From the NCBI GenBank assembly GCA_004322325.1, contig SCTP01000131.1, positions 1-5,418 on the forward strand: 5,418 nucleotides of DNA. The letters are read 5' to 3'. This document shows positions 1 through 4,988 of the stretch, in pieces. Made by a program: the position numbers and the translations under genes. This DNA comes from Gammaproteobacteria bacterium (GTDB taxonomy: Bacteria > Pseudomonadota > Gammaproteobacteria > DSM-16500). Below the pieces are notes generated by a model that was given only the letters and a program-made list of their open reading frames with translations, was not told the DNA's origin and made no database searches. Numbering within the stretch: the stretch's first letter is position 1; every line of letters starts with the position of its first letter.

Positions 1-1130
1 TGATTATCTTTCTCCCAATACGAGCCAATTTGATTAAACTCACCTGTTTCAGCTAGTAATTGTTGAAAAAATCGTTCCAGCAAAGGCCCACAATAGCTGG
101 AATAATCGCGGTGAATGATGGTTTCAATGTAATGGAAATTTTCAATTTCAATGGCACTTCGATAGCGATAGATAAAACGAAACCAAAAAGTTAAAAAACT
201 ATCCACAATCTTATATTTCTGATTTCTCGTATGAGGTTTCGCATTGATAGGCCGATGACGGGTGATGACACCATAATCTTCTTCTAGGCGTAAAAGATAG
301 CCGCCTATATCTTTTTCTAATAAAGATTCGATAGCCGTGCGAGCGGTTTTTCCTTCAGCGATGAGTTCTAAAATAGTAAAATAAGTTAAATAATCTCGCC
401 CGAATTCTTCGATGAGAATATTTTTTCCTTCATTAAGAAACAAAGAATCTTTTTGTAAAATGGCGTGAAAGATATCTTTGATATTTTTTACGTTTTCTCG
501 AAGTAAAATATCTAAATATTTTGGCATCCCGCCGGTAATCAAATAAAAATGAAAGAAATTTTCCGCTGTGAGTATTTTACGTTCTTGCAAGATGGATGCT
601 AACGTTTTTAACGAAAACGGTTTAATTTGTAAAATACCATCTGCGCGGCCAAAGAGAGGTTCTTTTTTATCTTGAAATATTTTATGCATCAAGGAATAAA
701 CAGAACCGATAAAAATAATATGAAGGTTAACCGAGGTTTTATTTAAGTCCCATAGTTTTTGGAGATCAGAATAAATGGAGGGGTTAATTTGGAAGAATTC
801 CTGAAACTCATCAAAAATGAGTGTAAATTTTTCTTTTTTAGCGATTTCTAATAGTAAGGTAAAAACGTCTTTGATAGACCGAATATCGCCAATAATGGGG
901 AGGTGAAAGTATTTTTTTATTTCTTCAATGAATTCTTGGCAGAGTAAATGCTCTTCTTTGCGGCCAACAAACAGGTACAAAAACCGCTTTCCGCGGACAT
1001 GCTCAAGGGCAAGCATGGTTTTTCCCACGCGGCGACGACCCGTCAATACCGTCATGATGCCGGTAGTAAGGGCTTGTTGATCCAATTTATCAAGTAGTTG
1101 CAGCTCTTTTTGCCGATTTGTAAATTTCAT
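1..1130 (-). CDS. Archaeal-type ATPase, ATPase_2 plus DUF234-like (3' end beyond window)
   Basis: Reading the minus strand from ATG at 1130 gives 376 uninterrupted codons running off the left edge. The N-terminal P-loop NTPase domain has a Walker A GRRRVGKT (residues 31-38), Walker B LIFDEFQ (104-110), a sensor-like strand IIFIGS (138-143) and a PLFGRADG motif (158-165) with a possible arginine finger. GGMPKYL (200-206) is a family hallmark. Residues about 247-293 look like a winged helix (YFTILELIAEGKT..., then LRLEEDYGVITR). KYKIVDSFLTFWFRFIYRY (305-323) and GPLLERFF (348-355) mark the start of the DUF234 / PD-(D/E)XK-like C-terminal part, whose remaining catalytic residues lie outside the window. 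Family members are usually about 450-480 residues, so roughly 80-100 are missing. The start is chosen because MKFTNRQKELQLL matches the usual family N-terminus, although no Shine-Dalgarno is visible. The biological role of the family is poorly known; DNA binding or processing is inferred from the domains. Confidence 0.88.
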   Translation of the reverse strand, partial: MKFTNRQKELQLLDKLDQQALTTGIMTVLTGRRRVGKTMLALEHVRGKRFLYLFVGRKEEHLLCQEFIEEIKKYFHLPIIGDIRSIKDVFTLLLEIAKKEKFTLIFDEFQEFFQINPSIYSDLQKLWDLNKTSVNLHIIFIGSVYSLMHKIFQDKKEPLFGRADGILQIKPFSLKTLASILQERKILTAENFFHFYLITGGMPKYLDILLRENVKNIKDIFHAILQKDSLFLNEGKNILIEEFGRDYLTYFTILELIAEGKTARTAIESLLEKDIGGYLLRLEEDYGVITRHRPINAKPHTRNQKYKIVDSFLTFWFRFIYRYRSAIEIENFHYIETIIHRDYSSYCGPLLERFFQQLLAETGEFNQIGSYWEKDN

Positions 1131-1135
1131 TTTTC

Positions 1136-1164
1136 GTAACCATGGTTACCGTAACCATGGTTAC
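1136..1164. repeat. Two tandem perfect palindromes, candidate operator
   Basis: GTAACCATGGTTAC occurs at 1136-1149 and again at 1151-1164. Each copy is a perfect 14-bp palindrome, and the two are separated by one C, so the unit CGTAACCATGGTTAC is tandemly duplicated. The whole 29 bp is itself an inverted repeat. It lies between the -10 element (1166-1171) and the ATG (1130) of the ATPase gene and covers the expected transcription start. That is the classic position of a repressor site bound by dimers. The binding protein is unknown; autoregulation by the ATPase's own winged helix is a guess. Confidence 0.75.
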
Positions 1165-1165
1165 A

Positions 1166-1193
1166 ATACTAGCAGATTGGGCTTGTTTTTCAA
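1166..1193 (-). promoter_or_regulatory. Promoter of the ATPase gene
   Basis: On the minus strand, TTGAAA (1193-1188) is a 5/6 match to a -35 box. After a 16-bp spacer comes TAGTAT (1171-1166), a -10 box extended by TGC upstream (TGCTAGTAT). Transcription should start about 7 nt further, near 1159, inside the first palindrome. This gives a leader of only about 30 nt made almost wholly of the palindromes. Confidence 0.55.
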
Positions 1194-1217
1194 TAGTCCT
1201 CAAGAAACTTGCTTTTT

Positions 1218-1226
1218 TGCTAAAAT
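1218..1226 (+). promoter_or_regulatory. Possible extended -10 for the helicase gene
   Basis: TGCTAAAAT is an extended -10 (TGN plus TAAAAT, 5/6) on the + strand. No convincing -35 lies 16-18 bp upstream. Use of this site would give a leader of nearly 190 nt before the helicase ATG at 1420. A long leader is known for some bacterial DEAD-box helicase genes, but here it is only a possibility. Confidence 0.25.
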
Positions 1227-1316
1227 AGTGTTCATATACACGCCATAAGTTAAATAAATATCATTCCCAATGCATTTTTATTCCCTCTTTGAGGCGATTC
1301 TAGGTTCACGTTGGCA

Positions 1317-1418
1317 ATGATGTATAACGACTGCCAGCTATCCCTAGGATGCCTTCACTACGAATGGTTCCTTGTGTGGTCTGCGCAAAACATATTTTTT
1401 AATTTTTTGAGGAAATAA
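1317..1418 (+). other. Possible 33-residue leader ORF upstream of helicase
   Basis: ATG ATG at 1317-1322 opens a frame of 33 sense codons ending in TAA at 1416-1418, one base before the helicase ATG at 1420. The helicase Shine-Dalgarno lies inside its last codons, so translating it would run ribosomes directly onto the helicase start. Its own ribosome-binding site is poor, the peptide (MMYNDCQLSL...) is not recognised, and an ORF this short can arise by chance. Confidence 0.15.
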
Positions 1419-1419
1419 A

Positions 1420-2715
1420 ATGTCATTCTCACAGATGAATTTAAACCCGCTCATTTCTAAAGCGATTGCGGTTTGCGGTTATGATAAACCAACACCGGTT
1501 CAAGCACGTTGTATTCCAGATATTTTAGAAGGCAAAGACTTAATTGCTTCCGCCCGTACGGGTACAGGTAAAACGGCGGCTTTTGTGCTCCCTGCTTTAC
1601 AACGGTTGAGTGCGAAGAAGCCTCTTTCTAAACCACGGATTTTAATTTTAACTCCCACACGCGAATTGGCGAGCCAAATTTGTAAGGCAGCAGCGAACTA
1701 CGGAAAGTTTTTACGTTTTAACATCGTGAATATTGTCGGTGGCATGTCTTATCGCCAACAAATTAAAGAATTACCTCGCGCTGATATTATTGTCGCCACG
1801 CCTGGCCGTTTATTAGATCACATGGATAATGGCCGCGTGGATTTATCGGGCATCGAAATGCTGATTTTTGATGAAGCTGACCGGATGTTTGATATGGGCT
1901 TTATCGAAGACGTGCAAGTGATTGCCAAGCAAACACCTAAGCATCGTCAAACGTTATTATTTAGCGCCACGATGGATGAGAAGTTGTCTCAAATCGTACG
2001 TCACATGCTAAACAATCCTGTGCGGATTGATTTATCAGCCGAAAAAATTGCGCCGACGCAAATCGAGCAAAGAATTTATATGGCGGATCACTCGCAGCAT
2101 AAAAAACGTTTGTTCCATCATTATATGAAAACCGAAAATATTTTTAAGGCGATTATTTTTTCGGCAACCAAAATGAATGCAGATAAGTTAGCGTATGAAC
2201 TGTGTGATATGGGGTATCGGGCAGCTGCTTTACATGGCGATTTGAAGCAAAGTCAGCGGAATCGGACGGTGGATCAATTGCGGCATGGCAAAATTCAATT
2301 TTTAGTGGCAACGGATGTGGCTGCACGAGGGATTGATATCGCCGATCTCACGCACGTCATTAATTATGATTTGCCACGATTTTGCGAAGACTATGTGCAT
2401 CGCATTGGCCGTACGGGCCGGGCGGGAAAATCGGGTGTGGCGATTTCATTTGCTCTTCCGGCGGATTTGCGTCATTTGCAACGTATTGAGCGGTATACAA
2501 ATCAAAAATTACAGCGAGAAATGATTGCAGGATTAGAGCCTAGCGCTAAACAAGCCAGTAGCGATGGTGCACCTGCTGCGAAGAAGAAACATCGAAAGAG
2601 TGGTTATTCACAAGCGTCTGGTAAACCCGCTAAACGTTTTAAACCACAAGGGAACAAAGAAAATAAACGGTCATATTCTAGAAGAGATTCTAGAAAAGAT
2701 TCTAGAAGAGAGTAA
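1420..2715 (+). CDS. DEAD-box ATP-dependent RNA helicase, RhlE/SrmB-like
   Basis: A complete 431-residue protein with every hallmark of an RNA-unwinding DEAD-box helicase acting in the cytoplasm, probably in ribosome assembly or RNA turnover. Visible motifs are the Q motif (F3 and GYDKPTPVQ, 20-28), motif I ASARTGTGKT (43-52), Ia PTRELA (79-84), GG (107-108), Ib TPGR (127-130), II DEAD (151-154), III SAT (182-184), IV IIFSAT (245-250), V ATDVAARGIDI (297-307) and VI HRIGRTGRAG (327-336). The two RecA folds end near residue 375. The remaining ~55 residues are Lys/Arg/Ser-rich and disordered-looking, a common RNA-binding tail, and end in SRRD-SRKD-SRRE repeats. The N-terminus (MSFSQMNLNPLI...) is RhlE-like; motif and tail features also recall SrmB, so I give no symbol. 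GAGGA at 1409-1413 lies 6 nt before the ATG and supports the start. The gene is divergent from the ATPase and convergent with the lipoprotein gene. Confidence 0.95.
   Translation: MSFSQMNLNPLISKAIAVCGYDKPTPVQARCIPDILEGKDLIASARTGTGKTAAFVLPALQRLSAKKPLSKPRILILTPTRELASQICKAAANYGKFLRFNIVNIVGGMSYRQQIKELPRADIIVATPGRLLDHMDNGRVDLSGIEMLIFDEADRMFDMGFIEDVQVIAKQTPKHRQTLLFSATMDEKLSQIVRHMLNNPVRIDLSAEKIAPTQIEQRIYMADHSQHKKRLFHHYMKTENIFKAIIFSATKMNADKLAYELCDMGYRAAALHGDLKQSQRNRTVDQLRHGKIQFLVATDVAARGIDIADLTHVINYDLPRFCEDYVHRIGRTGRAGKSGVAISFALPADLRHLQRIERYTNQKLQREMIAGLEPSAKQASSDGAPAAKKKHRKSGYSQASGKPAKRFKPQGNKENKRSYSRRDSRKDSRRE
2677..2712 (+). repeat. Three 12-bp tandem repeats in the helicase tail
   Basis: TCTAGAAGAGAT (2677-2688), TCTAGAAAAGAT (2689-2700) and TCTAGAAGAGAG (2701-2712) are three in-frame copies differing by single bases. 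They encode SRRD, SRKD and SRRE directly before the stop codon. Because the unit is a multiple of three, copy-number changes would lengthen or shorten the basic tail without breaking the frame. Confidence 0.85.
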
Positions 2716-2726
2716 CTAAATAACAA

Positions 2727-2757
2727 CCATGCCAGCACGAAGATCATGCTGGCATGG
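2727..2757. terminator. Hairpin between convergent helicase and slyB-like genes
   Basis: CCATGCCAGCA (2727-2737) and TGCTGGCATGG (2747-2757) form a perfect 11-bp stem with a 9-nt loop. It lies 11 nt after the helicase stop and 7 nt beyond the lipoprotein stop. Reading the minus strand, the stem is followed by TTGTTATTT, a fair T-tract, so it should terminate the lipoprotein transcript. On the + strand there is no T-run, so termination of the helicase mRNA is less certain, although the stem could protect its 3' end. Confidence 0.7.
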
Positions 2758-2764
2758 GAATGTC

Positions 2765-3259
2765 TTAGGTATGAGTATGCTTAGTACTCGGTGTGACTGT
2801 CTCATCTGCCACAATGCGTGTTTTTGAACCGTAAATCACGAGCACGTGTTGATTCACATTAAAGATGGTTTCTTCGGCTGATTGCACCACTGAAATAGTC
2901 GAACCTTTATCAAGTTGAATAATGTATTCATAACCTTGATGATGGCTTAGCCCTTTCTCCGCCGCATGACCTGCTACCCCACCGATCACTGCACCGCCGA
3001 TGGCGCTGATGATGTTAACGGCTGTATTCCCGCCAATCATGGAACCTGCCGCTGCTCCCGCGCCTGCACCGGCTAAACCGCCTACCCCGGTACTGTTATC
3101 AATATCAACAGGTCGTTTGGCAATAATGGTGCCTTTCTTTACTTTACTGGCGACGCCGACATCGGAGGATTCATAAGTATTCGTCGAAAGGTTTTGCCCA
3201 CAGCCGCTGATACTTAAAAATAAGGTGCATGTAATAAACAACGTTAAAAGTTTTTTCAT
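2765..3259 (-). CDS. slyB: SlyB-family outer-membrane lipoprotein with glycine zipper
   Basis: The product has a lipoprotein signal peptide: MKKLL, a hydrophobic stretch, and the lipobox ISGC. The cysteine is residue 20 from this start, and the next residue is Gly rather than Asp, which fits outer-membrane sorting. YESSDVGVASKVKKGTIIAKRPVDI is followed by a Gly/Ala-rich double segment with GxxxG spacing (about residues 58-101), the 17-kDa-antigen-type glycine zipper thought to insert in the membrane. The C-terminal beta-rich part (GYEYIIQLDKGSTISVVQ...) matches SlyB-type proteins throughout, and total length is normal for them. SlyB contributes to outer-membrane integrity under stress. The start is uncertain: an in-frame ATG at 3271 adds MGNF. 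I prefer 3259 because the basic n-region begins there and the candidate -10 at 3287-3292 would leave almost no leader for the upstream ATG. Neither start has a strong Shine-Dalgarno. Confidence 0.9.
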   Translation of the reverse strand: MKKLLTLFITCTLFLSISGCGQNLSTNTYESSDVGVASKVKKGTIIAKRPVDIDNSTGVGGLAGAGAGAAAGSMIGGNTAVNIISAIGGAVIGGVAGHAAEKGLSHHQGYEYIIQLDKGSTISVVQSAEETIFNVNQHVLVIYGSKTRIVADETVTPSTKHTHT

Positions 3260-3286
3260 AAAATTGCCCATTGCAGAAAAGCCAAT

Positions 3287-3316
3287 ATGATAACCCTAGT
3301 TAGTAGTAAAGAGGAA
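3287..3316 (-). promoter_or_regulatory. Weak candidate promoter of the slyB-like gene
   Basis: On the minus strand TATCAT (3292-3287) is a 5/6 match to a -10 box. The -35 candidate 18 bp upstream, TTCCTC (3316-3311), is poor. Transcription would start near 3280, about 20 nt before the ATG at 3259. It partly overlaps the 5' edge of the + strand gene remnant. Confidence 0.25.
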
Positions 3317-3321
3317 TCAGT

Positions 3322-3447
3322 ATTCCCATTGCGGCAGGGGTGTTGTATCCTCTTGCAGGTTTTGAAACCTTATGGAAGCAACAGCGTTCGCGGCTGGATA
3401 AAACACCGGCTATTGAGCCAAATCCTGTAGGTTTAAGAAAACGTTAA
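3322..3447 (+). pseudogene. Possible C-terminal remnant of a copper-type P-type ATPase
   Basis: A + strand frame reads IPIAAGVLYPLAGF (3322-3363), continues as ETLWKQQRSRLDKTP..., and ends in basic residues GLRKR with TAA at 3445-3447. IPIAAGVLYP closely resembles the conserved penultimate membrane segment of CopA-like P1B ATPases (GIPIAAGVLYP...). The serine-rich final helix that normally follows is absent, so part of the gene end appears deleted or the rest is unrelated. In-frame stops (TAG TAG TAA, 3301-3309) lie just upstream and there is no ATG. A GAGGA (3311-3315) precedes ATT at 3322, but an ATT start is unlikely. The identification rests on about ten recalled residues, so it is tentative; a chance open frame or the end of another membrane protein is possible. 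Confidence 0.35.
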
Positions 3448-3471
3448 GCTAGTAAAGTTAAGATAATTTTT

Positions 3472-4152
3472 ATGAAACCTACTTTAATTCTGCAACCGAT
3501 TCATCAAAGTTCAGCAGATATTTTAAGGTGTTTTTCTGCTGGGAAGCCTTTAACTGCCAATCAGTTGAATTTTTTAGATTGGCATCAAGAGCAGCTGAGC
3601 AGTAAGGAATTTGATCCGGTATTAAAATATTATTTAGAATCAACTCGGCTGCATCAACAGCAACACCGCACGACTTTTTTACTACATCATGAAATACTTA
3701 ATGCAGAAGCTATTCAGCAGTTAAAAAAAAGAATTACTTTGTTTTTACAAGAAAAAGCACAGCGTGTGGTAATTGACTTTACATCCGAGCAATTTTCTCA
3801 ATTTGAACAATTTAATAAAGATGAGTTAGTGTTCTATCCTGAAAATGTCATTTTAACTGTTGCCCCTTCTTTTCCAATGGAAGTTCCTCCTGTTCTGTTT
3901 TTTCGATGGGGGAATTTTTTTGCGGTAGTAAAATACGTTGCGGTGTCTCATGGTAAAACATTCCAAGCCAAGATATTGGTTTATTTTGAAAATCGACGTG
4001 AAAGGCTTTTGTATGAGTGTGTAAAAGCGTATCATGAGCAAGTGATGCAAGAATTAAATCATCAAAGGGAAATTTTATTCCAACATAAAATAGAAACACC
4101 TTCTTTTGACAAATTTTTGATTAAGACACCGGTGATAACATTATCAAAATAA
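3472..4152 (+). CDS. Hypothetical protein, 226 residues, first gene of a two-gene operon
   Basis: I do not recognise this family. The product has no signal peptide and no clear long membrane helix. It is rich in Gln, Phe and His and looks mixed alpha/beta. The N-terminal half is mostly helical and polar, with a QQQH run at 62-65. A strand-like VVIDF (99-103) precedes a hydrophobic, aromatic core NVILTVAPSFPMEVPPVLFFRW (about 125-146) followed by FFAVVKYVAVS (149-159). Residues 174-206 are a charged helix with coiled-coil potential. Continuous codon use without stops over 226 codons supports a real gene, although the Shine-Dalgarno before the ATG is weak (AAGATA, 3460-3465) and no clear promoter is visible. 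The next gene starts 19 nt after its stop on the same strand, so the two are probably co-transcribed. A secreted effector or accessory protein is conceivable in an intracellular bacterium, but nothing in the sequence proves it. Confidence 0.75.
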   Translation: MKPTLILQPIHQSSADILRCFSAGKPLTANQLNFLDWHQEQLSSKEFDPVLKYYLESTRLHQQQHRTTFLLHHEILNAEAIQQLKKRITLFLQEKAQRVVIDFTSEQFSQFEQFNKDELVFYPENVILTVAPSFPMEVPPVLFFRWGNFFAVVKYVAVSHGKTFQAKILVYFENRRERLLYECVKAYHEQVMQELNHQREILFQHKIETPSFDKFLIKTPVITLSK

Positions 4153-4171
4153 ATTTTTAAGGAAAAAACTG

Positions 4172-4699
4172 ATGAATATGACGCATATGCTAAAAACCAT
4201 GCGAGGGGCGAGGCAAGGGGCGAGTACAGCTGTAGTTCGAGGAGTCATTAGTGCTGCTACAGCGGCTGTGGGTACAGCTATTTTAAATCCTGAAAAGACG
4301 GTTGATGCTATACATATCAATGCAATAGGTGCCATGGTAACGGGAGCAGCGGAAGGGTTTGCTCAAGGGTTTAGAGAAGAAAATAATGATGGAGGTAATG
4401 GGAACTATGCGAAGTTGTTTTTCTCCATCAATTTGGATTGTAGTAGCAGTTTTTTTATTGCTCGTGAAGTGATTAATGCAGTAGTGGGATATGCGGTCGT
4501 TAAGACAGCAAAAGAAGCGACTAATCTCTCGCTTGGAGAAGAAGCAGCTAATGTAGCATTAGGAGCAACGGTTGCTGCTTTTTCTGTGGAAATAGCTTTG
4601 GAACTGGCCTGTCGTTTAATCGCTTTGTGTCAACGTCCATTGCCGGAAGCGGAGGTTGATCCGGAAACGGTTCCTATTAATAGACGTCGTGGTCCGTGA
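4172..4699 (+). CDS. Hypothetical Ala/Gly-rich, probably membrane-associated protein, 175 residues
   Basis: Not recognised. AAGGA at 4159-4163 lies 8 nt before the ATG and supports the start. The protein is dominated by small residues, with four hydrophobic or amphipathic stretches: about 19-38 (TAVVRGVISAATAAVGTAIL), 47-64, 98-114 (REVINAVVGYAVVKTAK) and 125-152 (rich in Ala, Val and Leu, ending LACRLIALC). A hydrophilic Asn/Gly loop (NNDGGNGN, 71-78) separates the pairs. The N-terminus is basic (R11, R14, R23). The C-terminal tail is Pro/Glu-rich (PLPEAEVDPETVP) and ends RRRGP. Such a pattern fits a small helical-hairpin membrane protein or a pore-forming or membrane-inserting polypeptide. 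Its close spacing behind the 226-residue gene suggests they act together. AGGGGCGAG is repeated 12 bp apart at 4204-4212 and 4216-4224, encoding RGA/QGA. No terminator hairpin follows; the ribD promoter begins 9 nt after the stop. Confidence 0.75.
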   Translation: MNMTHMLKTMRGARQGASTAVVRGVISAATAAVGTAILNPEKTVDAIHINAIGAMVTGAAEGFAQGFREENNDGGNGNYAKLFFSINLDCSSSFFIAREVINAVVGYAVVKTAKEATNLSLGEEAANVALGATVAAFSVEIALELACRLIALCQRPLPEAEVDPETVPINRRRGP

Positions 4700-4707
4700 G
4701 ATGTTTA

Positions 4708-4736
4708 TTGACAATAATATTTTTCAAAATTAAATT
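4708..4736 (+). promoter_or_regulatory. Promoter of the riboflavin riboswitch-ribD transcript
   Basis: A consensus -35 TTGACA (4708-4713) is followed after 17 bp by TAAATT (4731-4736, 4/6). This predicts a start near 4743, just before the first paired base of the riboswitch. A perfect TATAAT overlaps at 4736-4741, but it is 22 bp from TTGACA and would start transcription inside the P1 stem, so it is the less likely -10. Confidence 0.6.
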
Positions 4737-4745
4737 ATAATCCAT

Positions 4746-4889
4746 TATCTTCAGGGCGGGGTGAAACTCCCCACCGGCGGTATGTTTATGTTGAGTAAAC
4801 GAGCCCGCGAGCGCTTTTTCGTGAGGAAAAGGTCAGCAGATTTGGTGAGAAACCAAAGCCGACGGTTACAGTCCGGATGAAAGAAGATA
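4746..4889 (+). promoter_or_regulatory. FMN riboswitch (RFN element)
   Basis: This is the FMN-sensing aptamer that shuts down riboflavin genes when FMN is abundant. Closing stem P1 is TATCTTC (4746-4752) with GAAGATA (4883-4889). Conserved blocks follow in the canonical order: AGGGCGGGGTGAAACTCCCC and ACCGGCGGTA (4753-4782), GAGCCCGCGAGC (4801-4812), GGTCAGCAGA (4831-4840), then GCCGAC (4858-4863), AGTCCGGATG (4870-4879) and AGAAG (4882-4886). Supporting hairpins are visible: GTTTA/TAAAC (4784-4788 with 4796-4800), CTTTTTC/GGAAAAG capped by a GTGA tetraloop (4814-4831), and TTTGG/CCAAA (4841-4845 with 4853-4857). All expected stems pair, so the aptamer looks functional. It lies directly upstream of ribD on the same strand. 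Confidence 0.96.
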
Positions 4890-4988
4890 TATCAATCGAA
4901 AAAAAACCGCGTGCTTTCGTGTAAGCAAAGCGCTACTTGTATTCATTGATGTTCTACGCCCTGGCTTAATTTAACTAAGGGTTTAGCA
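4890..4988 (+). promoter_or_regulatory. Expression platform between FMN aptamer and ribD
   Basis: The segment between aptamer and start codon holds competing pairings. ATCAAT (4891-4896) can pair with ATTGAT (4945-4950), enclosing an inner stem of GC/GCTTT (4909-4910, 4913-4917) with AAAGC/GC (4927-4933). No T-run follows these stems, so an intrinsic terminator is not evident. CCCT (4959-4962) can pair with AGGG (4978-4981), which is the ribD Shine-Dalgarno. This suggests control of translation initiation. The switching mechanism is inferred from hand-drawn pairings only. Confidence 0.4.

Noticed and set aside
1090..1158. Short minus-strand ORF from the ATG inside the palindrome, out of frame with the ATPase
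   Set aside because: It has 22 codons at most, no ribosome-binding site, and the ATG is simply the centre of the CCATGG palindrome.
1136..1164. CRISPR-like or insertion-sequence end
   Set aside because: There are only two copies with a 1-bp spacing and no unique spacer, transposase or target duplication; an operator-type repeat fits better.
1311..1336. TTGGCA/TGCCAG inverted repeat in the helicase leader as a riboswitch or thermometer
   Set aside because: It is only a 5-6 bp stem with a long loop, no conserved riboswitch blocks, and does not involve the Shine-Dalgarno.
2315..2524. 69-codon + strand ORF inside the helicase gene
   Set aside because: It lies entirely within the well-supported helicase frame over motifs V and VI and resembles no known protein; an overlapping-frame shadow.
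3848..4099. Antisense ORFs opposite the 226-residue gene (83 and 65 codons)
   Set aside because: They mutually overlap, lack credible ribosome-binding sites and are explained as complements of the + strand coding region.
4144..4335. 63-codon minus-strand ORF opposite the start of the 175-residue gene
   Set aside because: The + strand gene has a good Shine-Dalgarno and operon position; the antisense frame is hydrophobic only because it mirrors GCN-rich codons.
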